From: Pirellulaceae bacterium
Lineage (GTDB): Bacteria; Planctomycetota; Planctomycetia; Pirellulales; Pirellulaceae
DNA: 7,279 bases
Direction of reading: 5' to 3'
NCBI GenBank assembly: GCA_013002105.1
Contig: JABDKS010001025.1
Span: forward strand, 1 to 7,279
Shown: piece after piece, positions 4,826 to 7,279 of the stretch
Layout: each line of letters opens with the position of its first letter
Position numbering within the stretch: position 1 is the first letter of the stretch
The notes under the pieces: generated by a model
What the model was told of the DNA's origin: nothing
Database searches by the model: none
The model's input: only the letters and a program-made list of their open reading frames with translations
Program-made: the position numbers and the translations under genes

Positions 4826-6760
4826 ATGGAAAACCCGATGCGACCGTTTCTTTCATTGTTTTGCATTATCTCGTTGAGTGTGATCAGCGGTGCGGCTGAA
4901 CTATCGTCGCGCGAAAAAACGATTCTCAATGCGATCAATTCCGCCGTCGGCAAAGCAGGCGCCGATTACAGCAGCGGCGATTACGCGTCGGCCGGCGAAC
5001 AGATTCGCAAAGCAATGAATCAGATCGACGTGGCGGTCAAAGTGGGTACGCCGGATCTGTACGATGCGCTCGATCCGGCGATGAAACGGATCTCCAAAGC
5101 ACATGCGATGCTGGAATTCGAAGGCGTGTCGCTGCCCCCATTTCGAAAACCGGCACGGCCCGATGCCGCAGCGATGGAGGCGAAACCTGACCCGCCCAAG
5201 AGTCCAACGCGTACCACACCGCCGACGCCCAATCCCGATCCCAACGCCATTAGCTTTACCAAGCAGGTCGCGCCGATCTTGGCCAATCGATGCGGGCAGT
5301 GTCATATCCAAGGTTCCAAGGGCCAATTCAACTTGGGCACCTTTGCGATGCTGATGAAAGGCCCGCCCGAAGGCGTGGTCGTGTTTGCAGAGGACACGAT
5401 CGGAAGCCGATTGATTGAGACGATCGAAACCGGTGATATGCCCCGCGGTGGAGGAAAAGTTTCGCCGCCGGAATTGGCGATTTTGAAAGGATGGATCATG
5501 CAGGGAGCCAAGTTCGATGGCCAGGATCCCAATGCTCCCATCGCCGGTGGTGTCGCCGCGGCACCGGCCGCGACGCAGGTACCGGAAGTCAAACGGGCCA
5601 CCGGAAACGAAACGGTCAGCTTTGCACGCGATGTCGCGCCGCTGTTGGTGGGCAACTGCAATGGATGCCATATCAACGCAATGCAAGATCGCGGCGGATT
5701 GCGGATGGATAACTTCACTCAAATCCTCAAGGGTGGTGACAGCGGACAGATCATCATTCCCGGAAAAGGCGACGACAGCCTGCTGATCAAAAAGCTCAAG
5801 GGTATGGGGATCGAAGGAGATCGAATGCCCGCTGGTGGTCGTCCTGCACTGGCCGACAAAGAAATTCAATTGATTTCGACTTGGATTGACGAAGGCGCGA
5901 CCTTGGACGGTGCCAGCGCGATGCAGCCGATCACGGTGATGAGCCAATTGGCTTGGGCGGCCAATGCGACGACGGATCAAATGAACGAAAAACGTCAGGA
6001 ACTGGCCGGCACCCATATGGATTTGGTCGCAACGTCCGGAACACCCGTTGCATCCAAGACCACGGAGCATTTTTATGTGATGGGGACGTCGTCCCAAGGC
6101 ACGATTGATCTGGTCGCGCAGCAGGCCGAAGCTCACATGAAAGCGGTCAAACTGGTGGCCCGCGGCGGTGACGGTGACGAGTTCTTTCACGGGAAAGCCA
6201 CGATCTTTGTTTTGCCGCGTCGTTACGACTACAGCGAATTTGCCAAGATGGTCGAAGGGCGCAGCGTGCCGTCGGATTGGACCGGCCACTGGAAATTCGA
6301 CGGCATCGATGCCTACGCCGCTGTGGTCGCAACGGACCGCGATGAAGAGGACGAAATCGCGGACCGATTGCTAGCTCCACTGGCAAGTTTGGCGGTGGCG
6401 ACGCGGGGCGGGGATATCCCACGCTGGTTCGCCGAAGGCGTGGGGGCGAACGTCGCCGGCCGCACGACGTCCAAGGATCGCGACGTCAAACTGCGATTAC
6501 AGGCAGAGACAAGCGAAGCGCTTGCGTCGTGCAAAGATGCCAAGGCGTTTCTGGACGGAAAGCTCAACCCTGTTCACACCGATCGATTAGGTGCAGCAAT
6601 GGTGTCGACGATGATGGATCGCAAGAACCGCAAACAATTTGACGCCTGCCTGCGATCGGTCGCCGACGACGTTCCGTTTGAATCAGCTTTCGCCAAGTCG
6701 TTCCGGGCACCCGTGAATACTTGGATCAACAATTGGCTTGCCTGGGCCCGCGGTAGCTAA
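4826..6760 (+). CDS. secreted di-heme c-type cytochrome (PSCyt1-like) with degenerate peptidase-MA-like C-terminus
   Basis: Exported protein of 644 residues from the ATG at 4826; ATG at 4838 is an alternative. The N-terminus is a signal peptide (MRPFLSLFCIISLSVISGAA, cleavage near 23-24). An upstream in-frame ATG at 4712 would place 38 basic residues before it and is unlikely. Residues about 25-107 are helical, followed by a Pro-rich linker (108-141). Two cytochrome domains of planctomycete PSCyt1 type follow. The first (142-236) has C156-G-Q-C-H160 and candidate distal ligand M205 (GDMPRGG). The second (264-360) has C278-N-G-C-H282 and M334 (DRMPAGG). Each CxxCH should bind one heme c covalently, so electron transfer outside the cytoplasmic membrane is likely; partners are unknown. 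Residues about 410-600 resemble the peptidase MA/DUF1570 fold (EHFYVMG, then GGDIPRWFAEGVGANVAGR), but APLAS (517-521) stands where HExxH is expected, so peptidase activity is probably lost. The gene appears monocistronic. The 3' end enters a tandem repeat. Confidence 0.88.
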   Translation: MENPMRPFLSLFCIISLSVISGAAELSSREKTILNAINSAVGKAGADYSSGDYASAGEQIRKAMNQIDVAVKVGTPDLYDALDPAMKRISKAHAMLEFEGVSLPPFRKPARPDAAAMEAKPDPPKSPTRTTPPTPNPDPNAISFTKQVAPILANRCGQCHIQGSKGQFNLGTFAMLMKGPPEGVVVFAEDTIGSRLIETIETGDMPRGGGKVSPPELAILKGWIMQGAKFDGQDPNAPIAGGVAAAPAATQVPEVKRATGNETVSFARDVAPLLVGNCNGCHINAMQDRGGLRMDNFTQILKGGDSGQIIIPGKGDDSLLIKKLKGMGIEGDRMPAGGRPALADKEIQLISTWIDEGATLDGASAMQPITVMSQLAWAANATTDQMNEKRQELAGTHMDLVATSGTPVASKTTEHFYVMGTSSQGTIDLVAQQAEAHMKAVKLVARGGDGDEFFHGKATIFVLPRRYDYSEFAKMVEGRSVPSDWTGHWKFDGIDAYAAVVATDRDEEDEIADRLLAPLASLAVATRGGDIPRWFAEGVGANVAGRTTSKDRDVKLRLQAETSEALASCKDAKAFLDGKLNPVHTDRLGAAMVSTMMDRKNRKQFDACLRSVADDVPFESAFAKSFRAPVNTWINNWLAWARGS

Positions 6761-6857
6761 TCAGACCCGCGGTAGCTGATCGGACCCGCGGTAGCTGTTT
6801 GGCCCGACGTAGTGGACGGCGCGCTAGCGCTGATCGGGTCCGCGGTAGCGTATTGGC
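6747..6857. repeat. about 19-bp tandem repeat covering the cytochrome stop codon
   Basis: The clear units are 6747-6765 (CCCGCGGTAGCTAATCAGA), 6766-6784 (three changes) and 6785-6802 (18 bases, diverged at its end). A decayed unit starts at 6803 (CCCGACGTAG) and a separate copy lies at about 6838-6857 (GTCCGCGGTAGCGTATTGGC). Unit 1 contains the last codons and the TAA of the cytochrome gene. Unit 2 has TGA at the same place. The TAG inside GGTAGC falls in all three frames over units 1-3 (6754, 6773, 6792). A perfect GCGCTAGCGC palindrome (6821-6830) interrupts the decayed end. Confidence 0.85.
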
Positions 6858-6891
6858 CGCATCACCCAGGGTGGACTTGATTGGGGATTGA

Positions 6892-6913
6892 TCGCCCACG
6901 CTCTGGTGGGCGA
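6892..6913. terminator. strong hairpin between the cytochrome and methyltransferase genes, possible terminator
   Basis: TCGCCCAC-GCTCTG-GTGGGCGA is a perfect eight-base-pair stem with a six-base loop. It lies 131 bases after the cytochrome stop and 45 bases before the next ATG. The only T-rich stretch (GTCGTTTTCG) starts about 13 bases further on, so it is not a textbook intrinsic terminator. It could equally be a leader hairpin of the following gene or a dispersed intergenic repeat. Confidence 0.4.
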
Positions 6914-6958
6914 CACTTGCGGGGTCGTTTTCGTTCCCAGATTCTCCGCGAGTCATCC

Positions 6959-7279
6959 ATGTCTGCCCAAGACCGTACGCTGGATCAGTATCACGAATAC
7001 ATGCAGATCAATTCGGTTTCCCACTTCCTGCGTGCAGCCCGCGAAGTCGGCTTGCTTGGCGAGTTGAGCCAGGGACAGCGGACTGCCGAGCAGCTGATTG
7101 AGACACTGAAGCTGGCGGCTAAACCGGCTGTACTGATGTTGGATGCTTTGATGGCGATTGGGATCGTCGAAAAATACGAGGACGATTACGCATTGTCGCG
7201 AGCGGCCCATCTGCTGTGTCAGTACGACAATGATTTGGGGGACGCCCGCTGGCAAAAGCTAGCCGATTCGGTTCAAGGC
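6959..7279 (+). CDS. N-terminal part of a probable SAM-dependent O-methyltransferase-type protein (runs off the window)
   Basis: An ATG at 6959 opens a frame that stays open for 107 codons to the end of the window, so the gene is truncated by the edge only. The visible part (MSAQDRTLDQYHEYMQIN, then SHFLRAAREVGLLGELSQGQ, RTAEQL, AVLMLDALMAIGIVEKYEDD and YALSRAAHLL) has the layout of the winged-helix dimerisation domain found before the catalytic domain of plant/bacterial-type O-methyltransferases: a helix ending in a 'xxGLLxxL' turn, a helix-turn-helix with 'LMLDALMAIGIVE', and a short wing ending 'YALSRAAHLL'. The SAM-binding motifs would lie beyond the window, so the substrate cannot be guessed. 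A free-standing winged-helix regulator is the main alternative. There is no signal peptide. Only a weak GCGAG lies upstream of the start. Confidence 0.7.
   Translation, partial: MSAQDRTLDQYHEYMQINSVSHFLRAAREVGLLGELSQGQRTAEQLIETLKLAAKPAVLMLDALMAIGIVEKYEDDYALSRAAHLLCQYDNDLGDARWQKLADSVQG

Noticed and set aside
4901..6289. 462-residue open frame on the - strand opposite the cytochrome gene
   Set aside because: It lies wholly within a gene with clear heme motifs and a signal peptide. Its translation has no recognisable domain and is rich in His, Arg and Gln, as expected from the complement of a GC-biased gene.

Overview
The window looks like chromosomal DNA of a planctomycete, probably Pirellulaceae (Rhodopirellula-like). 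This is an inference. It rests on the di-heme PSCyt1-type secreted cytochrome fused to a peptidase-MA-like region, on long overlapping antisense reading frames typical of moderately GC-rich DNA, and on the general lack of strong Shine-Dalgarno sites. There are no RNA genes, CRISPR arrays or insertion sequences. Most genes are housekeeping types. The interest lies in a broken recombinase gene, a probable pseudoprotease cytochrome, and short tandem repeats that duplicate the 3' ends of two genes.

Layout on the + strand: bases 1 to about 267 hold no gene I can support. Next comes an RlmI-type 23S rRNA methyltransferase (about 274-1533). A 164-base gap follows, with a perfect 15-base palindrome and a TATACT box, leading to a small FHA-domain protein (1698-2363) with a good ribosome binding site. 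Its stop codon lies in the first unit of a 17-bp tandem array of four copies (2353-2420). The array separates it from a convergent XerD-type tyrosine recombinase on the - strand (2429-3381). That recombinase is split into two reading frames, apparently by loss of one base near 3037; all catalytic residues survive in the second piece.

Divergent from xerD is galE (3625-4617), a complete UDP-glucose 4-epimerase. After a 208-base leader region with a TATACT box, a GC hairpin and an 11-bp phased repeat comes a secreted di-heme cytochrome c-like protein (about 4826-6760). Its C-terminal half resembles a gluzincin (peptidase MA) domain that has lost HExxH. Its stop codon also lies in the first unit of a tandem array (19 bp). 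The window closes, after a strong hairpin, with the first 107 codons of a probable O-methyltransferase-type protein (6959 to the edge).

The genes do not form an obvious pathway: each + strand gene has its own sizeable upstream gap. Three of these gaps share a GGTC-N10/11-TAYAMT arrangement that may be a local promoter form. I see no defence system or mobile island, and nothing that amounts to a new multi-gene system.
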